Shown in pieces: positions 25,751 to 34,449 of a stretch of DNA of 64,000 nt. This DNA is from Deltaproteobacteria bacterium. GTDB taxonomy: Bacteria > Bdellovibrionota_C > UBA2361 > JAGFJO01. Every line of letters begins with the position of its first letter. The first letter of the stretch is position 1. The notes under the pieces were generated by a model. It did not search any database. It was not told the DNA's origin and saw only the letters and a list, made by a program, of their open reading frames with translations. Where the stretch lies: the NCBI GenBank assembly GCA_024102635.1, contig JAGFJO010000072.1, positions 89,576 through 153,575 on the forward strand. Direction: 5' to 3'. The position numbers and the translations under genes were made by a program.

Positions 25751-28420
25751 TCAGCCGGTCCGCCCGGCTCTAGCCCAGATCGTCTTTTCAAGACACCGAG
25801 TGACTAAGGCCGTCCATCCTGTTTGATGTGAGGCGCCTAATCCCTTTCCGGTATCACCGTGAAAGTATTCATAGAACAGCACTAATTCTCTCCAGTCACG
25901 GTCGTTCTGATATCGGATATCATCGCCGTGGCAGGGGCGTTGCCCGCCTTGACCCGGCAAAAACAGCAGAGTTAATCGGCGCCCGATCTCTTCGGCTACC
26001 TGCTTTAAGTTCATCATATTGCCCGAGCCGGTAGGACATTCCACCTTGAAGCGTTCTCCGTAAAAATGGTGAAATCGCTCGAGTGATTCAATTAGAAGAT
26101 AATTGATCGGGAACCATACCGGACCGCGCCAGTTCGAGTTGCCGCCGAACAAGGTGGTGTGTGATTCGCCAGGATCATAGGCAACACTGAATTGCTCACT
26201 TCCTATGTTAAGCACGAAAGGCTTCTCGGCGTGAATCTTAGATAGAGACCTAACGCCAAAAGGTGAGAGAAATTCATTTTCGTCAAGCACCCTCTCCAGT
26301 ATTCGCTGCAGCTTGTCCCTTGAGGCAACAGCGAGAAGTCCCTGATACGAGCCGTCGTTTCTATCGCTTTCAGCAAACGAGATGTTCTGTTCCAAATCAA
26401 GGCGATGCGCCAAGAACCATGCCATCCGTTTTTTGAACCCGGGCAAGGTTTGAATAAGACTATTTTCAAGAACCTCGACCGTAATTAGCGGCATTATTCC
26501 CACGAGCGATCTAATCTTCAGCGGTATTACGTCATGACCAAGTTGAATCTGATCATAGTAAAATCCATCTTCCTCATCCCAAAGCCCCGTGCCGCCCATG
26601 GTGTTCATCGCGTCAACAATCGCTATAAAATGCTCGAAAAATTTGGACGCAATATCTTCATAAACTTGGTTATGGCTGGCCAGCTCAAGGGCAATGGCCA
26701 GCATTATTGATGAATAAAATGCCATCCAGGCGGTTGCGTCGGCCTGCTCAAGAGTGCCTCCACCCGGTACCGGGCGCGAGCGATCGAATACCCCGATATT
26801 GTCCAAGCCAAGAAATCCGCCGGAGAAAAGATTATTCCCAGCGATATCCTTTCTATTTACCCACCAGGTAAAGTTGAGAAGAAGCTTATGAAAAGCCTTC
26901 TCAAGAAACGCCAGATCTCGCTTGCCTCTCGGGGCGGAAATTTTGTAGATGCGCCAGCACGCCCAAGCGTGCACCGGGGGGTTTACATCTGAGAATGCAA
27001 ACTCATAGGCCGGAATCTGCCCATTAGGATGCATATACCATTCGCGCAAAAATAAGAGCAGCTGCTGCTTTGCGAACTGCGGGTCGATACGGGCAAAAGA
27101 TATCATGTGAAATGCAAGGTCCCAGGCGGCATACCACGGATACTCCCATTTATCGGGCATCGAGATTACATCTCGATTGTAAAGATGAGCCCACTCTTTG
27201 TTTCTTCCCTGCTTACGGCCTTCAGCCGGACTAGGCATGGTGGGATCACCTTCCTGCCACTCGCGTACCGAATAGTAATAAAACTGCTTTGACCAGATTA
27301 GGCCGGCATAGGCTTGGCGGATTACTTGCTCTTCCGCATCCGTGATTTGAGGCGGATTACGGCTCTTGTAGAACTGGTCGCACTCTTCAATGCGCCGCTT
27401 GAAGATCGCATCGAACTGCTCCTCAAAGAGCAAATCCGGCCGCTCTAACACATCGAAAAGGCGGAGCCGGAAGGTGCGGCTTGCTTTCCCTTCGAGCACC
27501 GTTGTGCAGTGAAAGGCGGCCTTGGTAGCAGGGCCACGGAAGGACACCGCTGAATCCACCTTATTCACTACATAATGATGAAAAGCGTCTTTGACGAATG
27601 GATGCTTGTTTTGCTGGCCGTAAAGAGTCTCGATGTTAGTTTCGTTGTCGGTGAATATTGCTTTAAAGTTCGCGTTCTTCTCGCACTCAAAGTGATACTC
27701 TCCCAGGGTGCTGTGAGAGCAAATGATAGAGTCGGCATTTTGCAGCGACATTTGAGGCTTGGCCGTGTACGCTTCGCCGAGGCGCCCCCAGCTCCAAGTA
27801 TTGCGAAACCATATTGTGGGAAGAATGTCGATCGCGGCCGCTTCAGACGAGCGATTATGAACGGTGATTCGAATAAGAAGGTCATTAGGCGAATTCTTGG
27901 CATATTCGATGAACACGTCGAAGTATTTGCCGTCGTCGAATATCCCGGTGTGAACCAGCTCGAATTCATCGGCAGCGTTGCCACGAGCGCGATTCTCCGA
28001 AACCAGCAGGTTGTATGGAAATTCCCGCTGCGGGTATTTGTATAGTCCTTTAAGATACGAGTGAGTCGGCGTTGCTTCGAGATAGTAGTAGCACTCTTTA
28101 ACGTCTTCACCGTGGTTGCCTTCAGGACCGTTCAAGCCGAAGAGTCTCTCTTTCAATATAGGATCTTTGCCGTTCCAGAGTGCGACGGCAAAACAGAGGC
28201 GGCACTGACGATCGCTAATACCGAGCAGTCCATCTTCTCCCCAGCGGTAGGTGCGGCTTCTTGCGTGATCGTGAGGAAGGTAGTCCCAGCAAGCGCCGTC
28301 AGGCGAATAGTCCTCACGTACCGTGCCCCATTGGCGTTCAGCAAGGTAAGGGCCCCATCTTTTCCAATTTGCCGTTCGCTCCAGGTCTTGGCGCAGTCGT
28401 TCTTCTTCTGGATTGGACAT
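25751..28420 (-). CDS. GH63-family glucosidase (MGH1-type)
   Basis: An 889-residue enzyme of the bacterial glucosidase type related to eukaryotic processing alpha-glucosidase I. The start MSNPEEERLRQDLERTANWKRWGPYL with ERQWGTVREDYSPDG is typical of this group. The C-terminal (alpha/alpha)6 part has WEYPWYAAWDLAFH, LREWYMHPNGQIPAYEF and NSNWRGPVWFPINYLLIESL, the conserved substrate-binding stretches. No signal peptide, so it acts inside the cell. It is flanked by a debranching enzyme gene (789 bases upstream) and the receiver gene downstream. The natural substrate in bacteria, probably a glucose-, mannose- or glycerate-containing oligosaccharide, is not known from sequence. Confidence 0.9.
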   Translation of the reverse strand: MSNPEEERLRQDLERTANWKRWGPYLAERQWGTVREDYSPDGACWDYLPHDHARSRTYRWGEDGLLGISDRQCRLCFAVALWNGKDPILKERLFGLNGPEGNHGEDVKECYYYLEATPTHSYLKGLYKYPQREFPYNLLVSENRARGNAADEFELVHTGIFDDGKYFDVFIEYAKNSPNDLLIRITVHNRSSEAAAIDILPTIWFRNTWSWGRLGEAYTAKPQMSLQNADSIICSHSTLGEYHFECEKNANFKAIFTDNETNIETLYGQQNKHPFVKDAFHHYVVNKVDSAVSFRGPATKAAFHCTTVLEGKASRTFRLRLFDVLERPDLLFEEQFDAIFKRRIEECDQFYKSRNPPQITDAEEQVIRQAYAGLIWSKQFYYYSVREWQEGDPTMPSPAEGRKQGRNKEWAHLYNRDVISMPDKWEYPWYAAWDLAFHMISFARIDPQFAKQQLLLFLREWYMHPNGQIPAYEFAFSDVNPPVHAWACWRIYKISAPRGKRDLAFLEKAFHKLLLNFTWWVNRKDIAGNNLFSGGFLGLDNIGVFDRSRPVPGGGTLEQADATAWMAFYSSIMLAIALELASHNQVYEDIASKFFEHFIAIVDAMNTMGGTGLWDEEDGFYYDQIQLGHDVIPLKIRSLVGIMPLITVEVLENSLIQTLPGFKKRMAWFLAHRLDLEQNISFAESDRNDGSYQGLLAVASRDKLQRILERVLDENEFLSPFGVRSLSKIHAEKPFVLNIGSEQFSVAYDPGESHTTLFGGNSNWRGPVWFPINYLLIESLERFHHFYGERFKVECPTGSGNMMNLKQVAEEIGRRLTLLFLPGQGGQRPCHGDDIRYQNDRDWRELVLFYEYFHGDTGKGLGASHQTGWTALVTRCLEKTIWARAGRTG

Positions 28421-29209
28421 GGGTCTGTAATATTTCTAAGGAATACGGTGAGCGGTGCGATACTTGGCAGCAGTCAGTATCCTATATTTTGTCCTATTTC
28501 TTAGCAACTGAGGTAAGAATTGGCTTGAAATGCAGCGCCTAACTTGAAGCCGATCGCCTGCTTCTCCTATTCTTCCTCTTAGTCTTCATCTTGACTTTTT
28601 TCTCATAAAACCAGGCGCCTCCCTAGGATAAATTTACATGCATTATTGAAAACCGGGCATAAGGGAGGGGGATATGGTTGAGTCTAAAAGGTCAGGTGAG
28701 AAAGAGATTCGTCGCTATTGACCCCAGACGGGCAAAGTTTTTCAATCCAGTTCTGTGCCTCGCCGACGCGCGGTGAGAATGCATGATAGCGAACGGCACT
28801 ACAACTTGGCGTCGAATGTCTTCAAAGCTTGAGTGGAGCGCTGGCCTCCGGCCGGCTTGAAGTTAAATGTAGAGGACAATATTAAGCCGTTTTAGAGTGT
28901 ACAGCTCAAGTGAGACTTTGCCGAATTGATGGCCGATTTCCCCCTCCTTTTCCTCCATGTCCACCCCGCTAAATTAAAAAGAAGGCAGCAAGCCAGAACT
29001 ATCGCTAGTAAACCGATAGGCACCATTTGAAATTTTTTTGATTTTGCGAGGAGTAATCTTTTAACACGGAGGAAAGGAGGACGCAGAGGGCTTATTGTAA
29101 ACACTATTTAGGGCTTCACGGAGGAAGATAAAGAGGAAGTGCAAGAGGAAGAAAAGGAAGAAAATTAAGAGTAAGTGCAAGCGAGGAAACTCGGACAAGG
29201 GTAGGATAC
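28421..29209. other. 789-base gene-poor stretch with purine-rich repeats
   Basis: No convincing gene. CACGGAGGA occurs twice as a direct repeat (29065-29073 and 29117-29125), followed by a purine-only run to about 29190. The pyrimidine-rich tract 28565-28580 is an inverted copy (15 of 16) of 29143-29158. A minus-strand frame ending at 28892 could give a 44-residue one-helix protein from an ATG at 29026, but it lacks a ribosome site. The content looks like decayed sequence. Confidence 0.45.
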
Positions 29210-31117
29210 TTAAAGTGCCAGCACATCCAACTCCAAACGCAAAGCTTCACCCACAGACCACGCCTGAAACGGGCAGCCGCGGTGCAAAAATGGGGCGTTC
29301 GCATCGTGGATCTCGGATAAATGCCCCATGCCTGCTTCCTCCAGACCGCGCAGCATCGGCTTAAGAAAGGCCTCCCTAGCTTCTGCCTTCCTTTCAGCAG
29401 AGCTTCCCTTCACCCGCACCCAAGCCTCGACAAACGCTCCATTAAGCCATGGCCATACGGTCCCTTGGTGATAGGCAGTATCTCGTTCGAATCCATTACC
29501 GCAGTACCTCTCCCTATATCCAGGTTCGGAGGGCGCAAGTGATCGTAGCCCATACGGGGTCCAAAGCGAATTCCGGACGAGTTCTACCACCTTCACGGCC
29601 CGCTCAAGTGGAAGAATCATATGAGGCAGCCCGCCGACGGCAAATATCTGATTGGGCCTCAAGGAGTCGTCATTCTTGCCCGGCATGTGGTCCGCATCGC
29701 ACACGTCATACAGGCACTGCCTGGATTCGTTCCAGAATTTAGCGGCAAATGAACTTTTGGCCAAAGCGAGGAGGGCAGCATGCCTATTCAGCAGCGAACT
29801 GGCTATAGCTAAAGCATTAATCCAGAGAGCCTGAATCTCAACCGGTTTGCCTATACGTGGAGTTACCACGTAGTCGCCGATCTTAGCGTCCATCCAGGTA
29901 AGCTGCATGCCGTTTTGGCCGGCCCTCAGAAGTCCATCGTGCGGATCGCAAGCTATGCCAAAGCGCGTCCCGGCGATGAACTTGGTGATGATCGCATTGA
30001 TCGCAGTTGTAATCTTTGAGCGTACATCGGGCTTGCAGGTTTTGCTGCAACGCGAAAGGAACTCGTAAGCGGCGATAACGAACCAAAGCGCAGCATCTAC
30101 CGAGTTGTATTCCGGCTGTTCTCCGTGCTCAAGAAAGCGGTTCGGCATCATCCCTTCCGAGAGCGCCGCGCTCCACTGTAGCAGTATGTTTTCTGCATCC
30201 TCGACTCGGCCGGTAGATAGGCAGAGACCGCGCATTGAAATGAAAGTGTCCCGGCCCCAATCTGCAAACCATGGGTAGCCTGCGATTATGGTTTTGCCGG
30301 AGTCTCTATCGACAATGTAACTGTCGCCAGCTAACGCCAAGGCAGATGAGAATCCGGAACGGCGCTTCCTCTCATTCGAAATGATTTCGGCCGCATGCTT
30401 CTCTACCGCTGAACTGTCGAAGTTATTATCCAGTCTTGCCGGATGCATTACGAGCACGGCGGGCCCTTCAGCGATCTGGAACTCGAAACTTCCGGGTACT
30501 GCCAGATCCTCTAAGTAATCTGCTCCGCGCTCTTTGTCGACGTTATACCAGATGTTTTCAAACCAGTGCGGAGCGGCGCTGAAATTACCGTTGCTAAGAA
30601 AAGATAATTGGGGCAGGGCAGGATACGGTTGAATTTGCATGCAGCCGCCGATGGAGCTGCACTCGAAATTAAAGGAATCATTGCGATGGTGCAGGGCATG
30701 GTAATCGCGGCCCGAGATCAAGGGCCTTACACTGAGAACGCCGCGCACATCTCCTCTAAGTACGCTCCATCGCACAACAGTCGATGGTCCATTCTCAGTT
30801 CGGCAGATAACTATCTCCTGCAAGATCTCCATTGCGGGACCGACTTCGTAAGTCCAGGTTGGCCAGGGGCGGTAGCTGAAAGCGCGAATGGCTGAGACTC
30901 CCTCAGACGACACTCCCCCCGGGTGGAATTGATATGCAGATAGAATCTGAGTTCCGCCGGATGATCTGAACTCTACATGCAGCGAATTTACTAGATTGAA
31001 GCGATTAGCAGGTGAACCTGAAGCTGCTGTTAGAAGGGAGTGATATCTTCGGCCAGGGATTCCAGATGCATTCCCCATTGCAAAACCGCCTTTACCGTCC
31101 GTCTCCAGCCATTCCAT
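29210..31117 (-). CDS. Glycogen debranching enzyme (amylo-alpha-1,6-glucosidase, GH133)
   Basis: The 635-residue protein starts MEWLETDGKGGFAMGNASGI and RRYHSLL, the canonical N-terminus of the bacterial GDE group, in which a beta-sandwich (about 1-230) precedes an (alpha/alpha)6 barrel (about 260-630). In the barrel are AGYPWFADWGRDTFISMRGL, the YNSVDAALWFVIA stretch, KIGDYVVTPRIGKPVEIQALW and, near the C-terminus, HEIHDANAP-like and GCPFQAWSVGEALRL. These hydrolyse alpha-1,6 glucosidic branch points in glycogen. It is one of five alpha-glucan genes within 10 kb. Confidence 0.93.
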   Translation of the reverse strand: MEWLETDGKGGFAMGNASGIPGRRYHSLLTAASGSPANRFNLVNSLHVEFRSSGGTQILSAYQFHPGGVSSEGVSAIRAFSYRPWPTWTYEVGPAMEILQEIVICRTENGPSTVVRWSVLRGDVRGVLSVRPLISGRDYHALHHRNDSFNFECSSIGGCMQIQPYPALPQLSFLSNGNFSAAPHWFENIWYNVDKERGADYLEDLAVPGSFEFQIAEGPAVLVMHPARLDNNFDSSAVEKHAAEIISNERKRRSGFSSALALAGDSYIVDRDSGKTIIAGYPWFADWGRDTFISMRGLCLSTGRVEDAENILLQWSAALSEGMMPNRFLEHGEQPEYNSVDAALWFVIAAYEFLSRCSKTCKPDVRSKITTAINAIITKFIAGTRFGIACDPHDGLLRAGQNGMQLTWMDAKIGDYVVTPRIGKPVEIQALWINALAIASSLLNRHAALLALAKSSFAAKFWNESRQCLYDVCDADHMPGKNDDSLRPNQIFAVGGLPHMILPLERAVKVVELVRNSLWTPYGLRSLAPSEPGYRERYCGNGFERDTAYHQGTVWPWLNGAFVEAWVRVKGSSAERKAEAREAFLKPMLRGLEEAGMGHLSEIHDANAPFLHRGCPFQAWSVGEALRLELDVLAL

Positions 31118-31190
31118 ATTTGATTACGTTGCTGTTTCCGCCTTATATCGATACTGCTAATGCACAAAAGTTCAGTCCTACACCGCCACT

Positions 31191-31240
31191 AAACGGTTAC
31201 CTAATACTTAGACCATCACTTAATCCGGCGAAACGGTTAC
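31191..31240. promoter_or_regulatory. Two exact copies of AAACGGTTAC, 40 bases apart
   Basis: AAACGGTTAC occurs at 31191-31200 and again at 31231-31240, start to start 40 bases, close to four turns of B-DNA. Both lie in the 204-base region between the divergent debranching-enzyme and lipoprotein genes. Equal spacing on one face of the helix suits cooperative binding by a regulator. Which gene is controlled is open. Confidence 0.45.
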
Positions 31241-31321
31241 AATTTTCTTAGCTGGGCATAAGTCACTTCATTGCGTAATCGTGTGATAACACTAGTAAAC
31301 CAGTCACAAGGTAAGGTTTTG

Positions 31322-31756
31322 ATGGGAACAACTTCCGGTCCGAAATGTTTTTCCTTGGCAGCGAGTTTATTGCTCGCCGCTTGCAGCGGTCCTACTGCGC
31401 CGGTTGCTACCGGCGGAGCAATCGGTACTTTGGCTGGTGCCGGAACAGGCGCACTTGTTGGAGCGGCGATTAGTAGCGGAGATATTGCGGCCTCAGCACT
31501 GCTGGGGGGCGCAATCGGTCTTCCTGTCGGTTTAGCTCTTGGCTACTCATGGAAGCGGCAGACTGAGGACGCTCAGGCCCGTTCTAGAGAGCAGCAATAT
31601 ATCGCCAACCAAAGAGCAATAATGGAGCGAGAGGAAGAGATTCAGTTGATGCGTGAAGATATGATGCGCGAGATTCCACGGAACCGGTTAAGCGACTCGG
31701 AGAAGCAGCATATCTATGTGGGGCCTTCCTTGGGCGTGCCTACGAGGGGATTCTAA
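31322..31756 (+). CDS. Glycine-zipper lipoprotein
   Basis: ATG at 31322 is preceded by AAGGTAAGG and gives 144 residues starting MGTTSGPKCFSLAASLLLAAC, a lipoprotein signal with lipobox LLAAC (C21). The mature part opens with a Gly-rich double helix, GGAIGTLAGAGTGALVGAA and LLGGAIGLPVGLALGYSW, the glycine-zipper pattern of outer-membrane SlyB- and OmpA-associated lipoproteins. The rest is charged and helical (REQQYIANQRAIMEREEEIQLMREDMMREI), a likely coiled coil. Probably an outer-membrane or envelope structural lipoprotein. Confidence 0.75.
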   Translation: MGTTSGPKCFSLAASLLLAACSGPTAPVATGGAIGTLAGAGTGALVGAAISSGDIAASALLGGAIGLPVGLALGYSWKRQTEDAQARSREQQYIANQRAIMEREEEIQLMREDMMREIPRNRLSDSEKQHIYVGPSLGVPTRGF

Positions 31757-31818
31757 AAGGCGCGCTTCCTCGCCGGAGTTATCGAGTCAAAAGCTCAATT
31801 ACTAAGCCCCCAGGAGAG

Positions 31819-32505
31819 CTAAGAAGTCTCAAAAAAACGATCTAGAACGAGTTGCAACCTATCATGCATAACCGGAAGGTGTTCTTTGCCGCGTATAATT
31901 TCATCGGCTGTTTGCGCAAACTGTCCGCTTCCCAAATCAGTGTGGCAGTGGTGCATCAATGCGTCGATGCCATCCGAGGTCACTTCAAGATGAAACTGCA
32001 ACGCCAAAATGTTCTCGCCGTAGCTGAAGGCCTGATTGTGGCACGCGACGCTGGAGGCTAAGTGGACTGCACCGGCGGGTAGATCGAAAGTTTCTCCGTG
32101 CCAGTGAAATACCGAAGGGAGATCCCCAAGCGAAGCCAGAAAACCTTCCGGCTCGCTCACTGTTATAGGGAGCCATCCAATCTCACGCTCCTTATTTGAG
32201 AATACTTTTGAGCCGAGTGCGGATGCTATAATCTGCGCGCCCAAGCAGATTCCAAGAACCTTCTTTTGCCGTTCTAGACACTCTTTTACAAGCAGTTTCT
32301 CGGCGGATAGATACGGAAATTTTGCCCCTTCGTTGACGCTCATCGGACCGCCCATGATAATCAGCGCATCCAGGTCTTTCACGCTGGGAACAGGCTGATC
32401 ATCGTAAAGAGCTACAGAAAACAGATGTGCCCGCCTGGACGTTGCCCAAGTCTCTATTGCGCCGGCTGTCTCAAAAGAAACGTGCTGCAGGCAGCCGATC
32501 CTCAT
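31819..32505 (-). CDS. Class I glutamine amidotransferase-like protein
   Basis: A 228-residue stand-alone class I glutamine amidotransferase domain. The oxyanion strand LIIMGGPMSV, the nucleophile elbow GICLGAQ with Cys, and LQFHLEV with the His-x-Glu pair of the triad are all present. Such proteins release ammonia from glutamine, or in the GMP synthase-like group act on gamma-glutamyl bonds. It follows metK after 11 bases on the same strand, so it is probably co-transcribed. No synthase domain is attached and none is adjacent; the acceptor is unknown. Confidence 0.9.
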   Translation of the reverse strand: MRIGCLQHVSFETAGAIETWATSRRAHLFSVALYDDQPVPSVKDLDALIIMGGPMSVNEGAKFPYLSAEKLLVKECLERQKKVLGICLGAQIIASALGSKVFSNKEREIGWLPITVSEPEGFLASLGDLPSVFHWHGETFDLPAGAVHLASSVACHNQAFSYGENILALQFHLEVTSDGIDALMHHCHTDLGSGQFAQTADEIIRGKEHLPVMHDRLQLVLDRFFETS

Positions 32506-32516
32506 AGACTCATCAC

Positions 32517-33713
32517 TTACACCGCGGACTTTAGCTGCTCGGCTTTATCAAGCCTCTCCCAGGAGAAATGGCCTTGCTCATCGCTTTCGCGTCCAAAGTG
32601 GCCATAGGCAGCAGTGCGCTTGTAGATAGGCTTCAACAGTTCAAGATTCTGAATAATGCTTTGCGGTCTAAGGTCAAAAACCTGGTCGATAGCATTGACG
32701 ATCTTGTTATCCGAAACCTTGCCGGTGCCGAATGTTTCAACGTGAATGCTGACCGGCTGCGCGACGCCGATGGCGTAGGCAAGCTGCACCTCACACTTAT
32801 CGGCAAGGCCTGCAGCAACGACGTTCTTTGCGATATGGCGCGCGGCATAGGCGGCAGACCTATCCACCTTGGATGGATCCTTACCAGAAAAAGCACCTCC
32901 TCCATGGCGGCTGTATCCGCCATAGGTGTCAACGATAATCTTCCTGCCGGTTAGTCCGCAATCACCGACAGGACCGCCGACGACAAATCGTCCCGTCGGA
33001 TTGATTAAGTATCTGGTGTCCTTAGTGAGGTACTGTGAGGGAATTACATTCTTAATGACCTCTTCGACAACGAACTCCTGCACCTTCCCAAGATCTACGT
33101 CCTCGCTATGTTGAGTTGAGATAACCACTGTGTGGATATCTTTAGGCTTACCGTCGACATACCGTACGCTAACCTGAGACTTTGAATCCGGCTCCAGAAA
33201 GTTCACCTTGCCTGATTTTCTGATGCGGGCAAGCTCGATCATCAGATGGTGCGAAAGAGAGATCGGAAGTGGCATCAACTCCGGGGTCTCGTTACAGGCA
33301 AAACCGAACATGATCCCTTGATCTCCGGCGCCTTGTTCCTTGAAAGCGCCTTCACCCTCGGTAACGCCCATGCTGATGTCGGGTGATTGCTCACTGATAA
33401 AGGTCAATACTTCGCAGCTATCACAATCAAAGCCTACTTTGGGGTTAGTATAGCCGATGTCGCGAACCACGGAGCGAACCACGCGGTCGTAGTCTAGAGT
33501 TGCCTGCGAAGTAATTTCTCCCGCCAGAATTATCATTGAGTTCTTGACGAGGGTTTCACACGCTACCCGGCTCCTCGGGTCTTGGGCTAATAGTCCGTCC
33601 AGAATCGCATCGCTAATTTGATCGCAAACCTTGTCCGGATGACCTTCCGATACCGACTCCGAGGAAAAGACAAATTCATTACTGGATAGCTTTGGCTGCT
33701 GTGATGAACCCAT
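32517..33713 (-). CDS. metK: S-adenosylmethionine synthetase
   Basis: MetK makes S-adenosylmethionine from ATP and methionine. The ATG at 33713 ([21 protein letters not shown]) is chosen, with GGAG upstream, giving 398 residues, rather than the longer frame from 33764. Landmarks are [33 protein letters not shown] with the P-loop-like [31 protein letters not shown] (active-site loop and Lys), and [17 protein letters not shown] end. It has a structured leader upstream. Downstream lies a glutamine amidotransferase gene; upstream are hpf and rpoN. Confidence 0.97.
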   Translation of the reverse strand: MGSSQQPKLSSNEFVFSSESVSEGHPDKVCDQISDAILDGLLAQDPRSRVACETLVKNSMIILAGEITSQATLDYDRVVRSVVRDIGYTNPKVGFDCDSCEVLTFISEQSPDISMGVTEGEGAFKEQGAGDQGIMFGFACNETPELMPLPISLSHHLMIELARIRKSGKVNFLEPDSKSQVSVRYVDGKPKDIHTVVISTQHSEDVDLGKVQEFVVEEVIKNVIPSQYLTKDTRYLINPTGRFVVGGPVGDCGLTGRKIIVDTYGGYSRHGGGAFSGKDPSKVDRSAAYAARHIAKNVVAAGLADKCEVQLAYAIGVAQPVSIHVETFGTGKVSDNKIVNAIDQVFDLRPQSIIQNLELLKPIYKRTAAYGHFGRESDEQGHFSWERLDKAEQLKSAV

Positions 33714-33755
33714 GAGAGGTACTCCAATGCAATTGTGTTGTATTAAACCGAGGAA

Positions 33756-33785
33756 GGTTACCAAGTAACCGCTAGTTCGGACTAG
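33756..33785 (-). promoter_or_regulatory. Two adjacent hairpins in the metK leader
   Basis: GGTTAC-CAA-GTAACC (33756-33770) and CTAGT-TCGG-ACTAG (33772-33785) are perfect stems of 6 and 5 base pairs, side by side. They lie just upstream of metK, whose start is 43 bases away. A leader of 267 bases separates metK from hpf. I could not match the core of SAM-I or SAM-II riboswitches, so this may be an unclassified leader structure or an operator. Confidence 0.35.
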
Positions 33786-33980
33786 TTTGTCCTAAGTCAG
33801 GTCTCCGGGTCAACACTTGGTGGCCGCTTTGCAGTGGAGGCGGTTCGCCGGGTGAAGACACGGCGATTTCCTAATTTACTTGAGAATACCGGCTGTTATG
33901 GCCAGGAACGATTGCCAACGTTGCAAGTGCGATGGAGCTTCACCAGCAATCCAGCAAGGAATTGCATGCTGCCTGATGTC

Positions 33981-34295
33981 TTAATGATGGTCGGTGATTT
34001 TATCTTTATGCTTTCTGAGCTGCTGGGTAAGGGAGTCGACTAAGGTATCGATCGACGAATATAGATCCGAGCTTTCTTCCTTGGCATGGAAGTCCGCGCC
34101 GTCGCTGCGGAACGAAACTTCGGCGATCTGCCTATTTTTTTCCACTTTTAGTACAACGTGCGCTTCAGTATCGTGGTGCACAAACTTTTTAAGGGTATTG
34201 GTTATCTTCTCCGTAGCGTAGCCCTTCAACGCCTCGGTTGCTTCGGTATTTCGAAAGGTAATGTGAACATTGACAATCCGTGCGTTTTCGCCCAT
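33981..34295 (-). CDS. hpf: Ribosome hibernation-promoting factor (short form)
   Basis: A 104-residue small protein of the HPF/RaiA (sigma-54 modulation) family that binds the 30S decoding site and inactivates ribosomes in stationary phase. The start MGENARIVNVHITFRNTEATEALKGYATEKI and the mid-region HVVLKVEKNRQIAEVSFRSDGADFHAKEESSDLYSSID are typical. The short length means it lacks the C-terminal dimerisation domain of the long form. It follows rpoN after 154 bases, the classical neighbour. Confidence 0.93.
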   Translation of the reverse strand: MGENARIVNVHITFRNTEATEALKGYATEKITNTLKKFVHHDTEAHVVLKVEKNRQIAEVSFRSDGADFHAKEESSDLYSSIDTLVDSLTQQLRKHKDKITDHH

Positions 34296-34449
34296 TGAGA
34301 TTTTTCCTGTCGAATAAGTTGTTTAACCTGGTTCTCAGCATCAAACGATTAGCATTGATTCTATCAGGGTAAATAGCTTTTTCAACACCTGAGTGGAGGG
34401 AAGAGTGTGCGGGGTCACTAATACCGATTTAAGGAGTGCGGGGACGGTT

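Noticed and set aside
28892..29104. 70-residue minus-strand frame with one hydrophobic helix in the 789-base gap
   Set aside because: The only plausible ATG (29026) has no Shine-Dalgarno sequence and the helix is in a low-complexity, repeat-rich stretch. Mentioned with the gap but not called a gene.
33714..33980. SAM riboswitch upstream of metK
   Set aside because: Hairpins are present but I cannot match the conserved core of SAM-I or SAM-II classes by eye; reported only as a structured leader.
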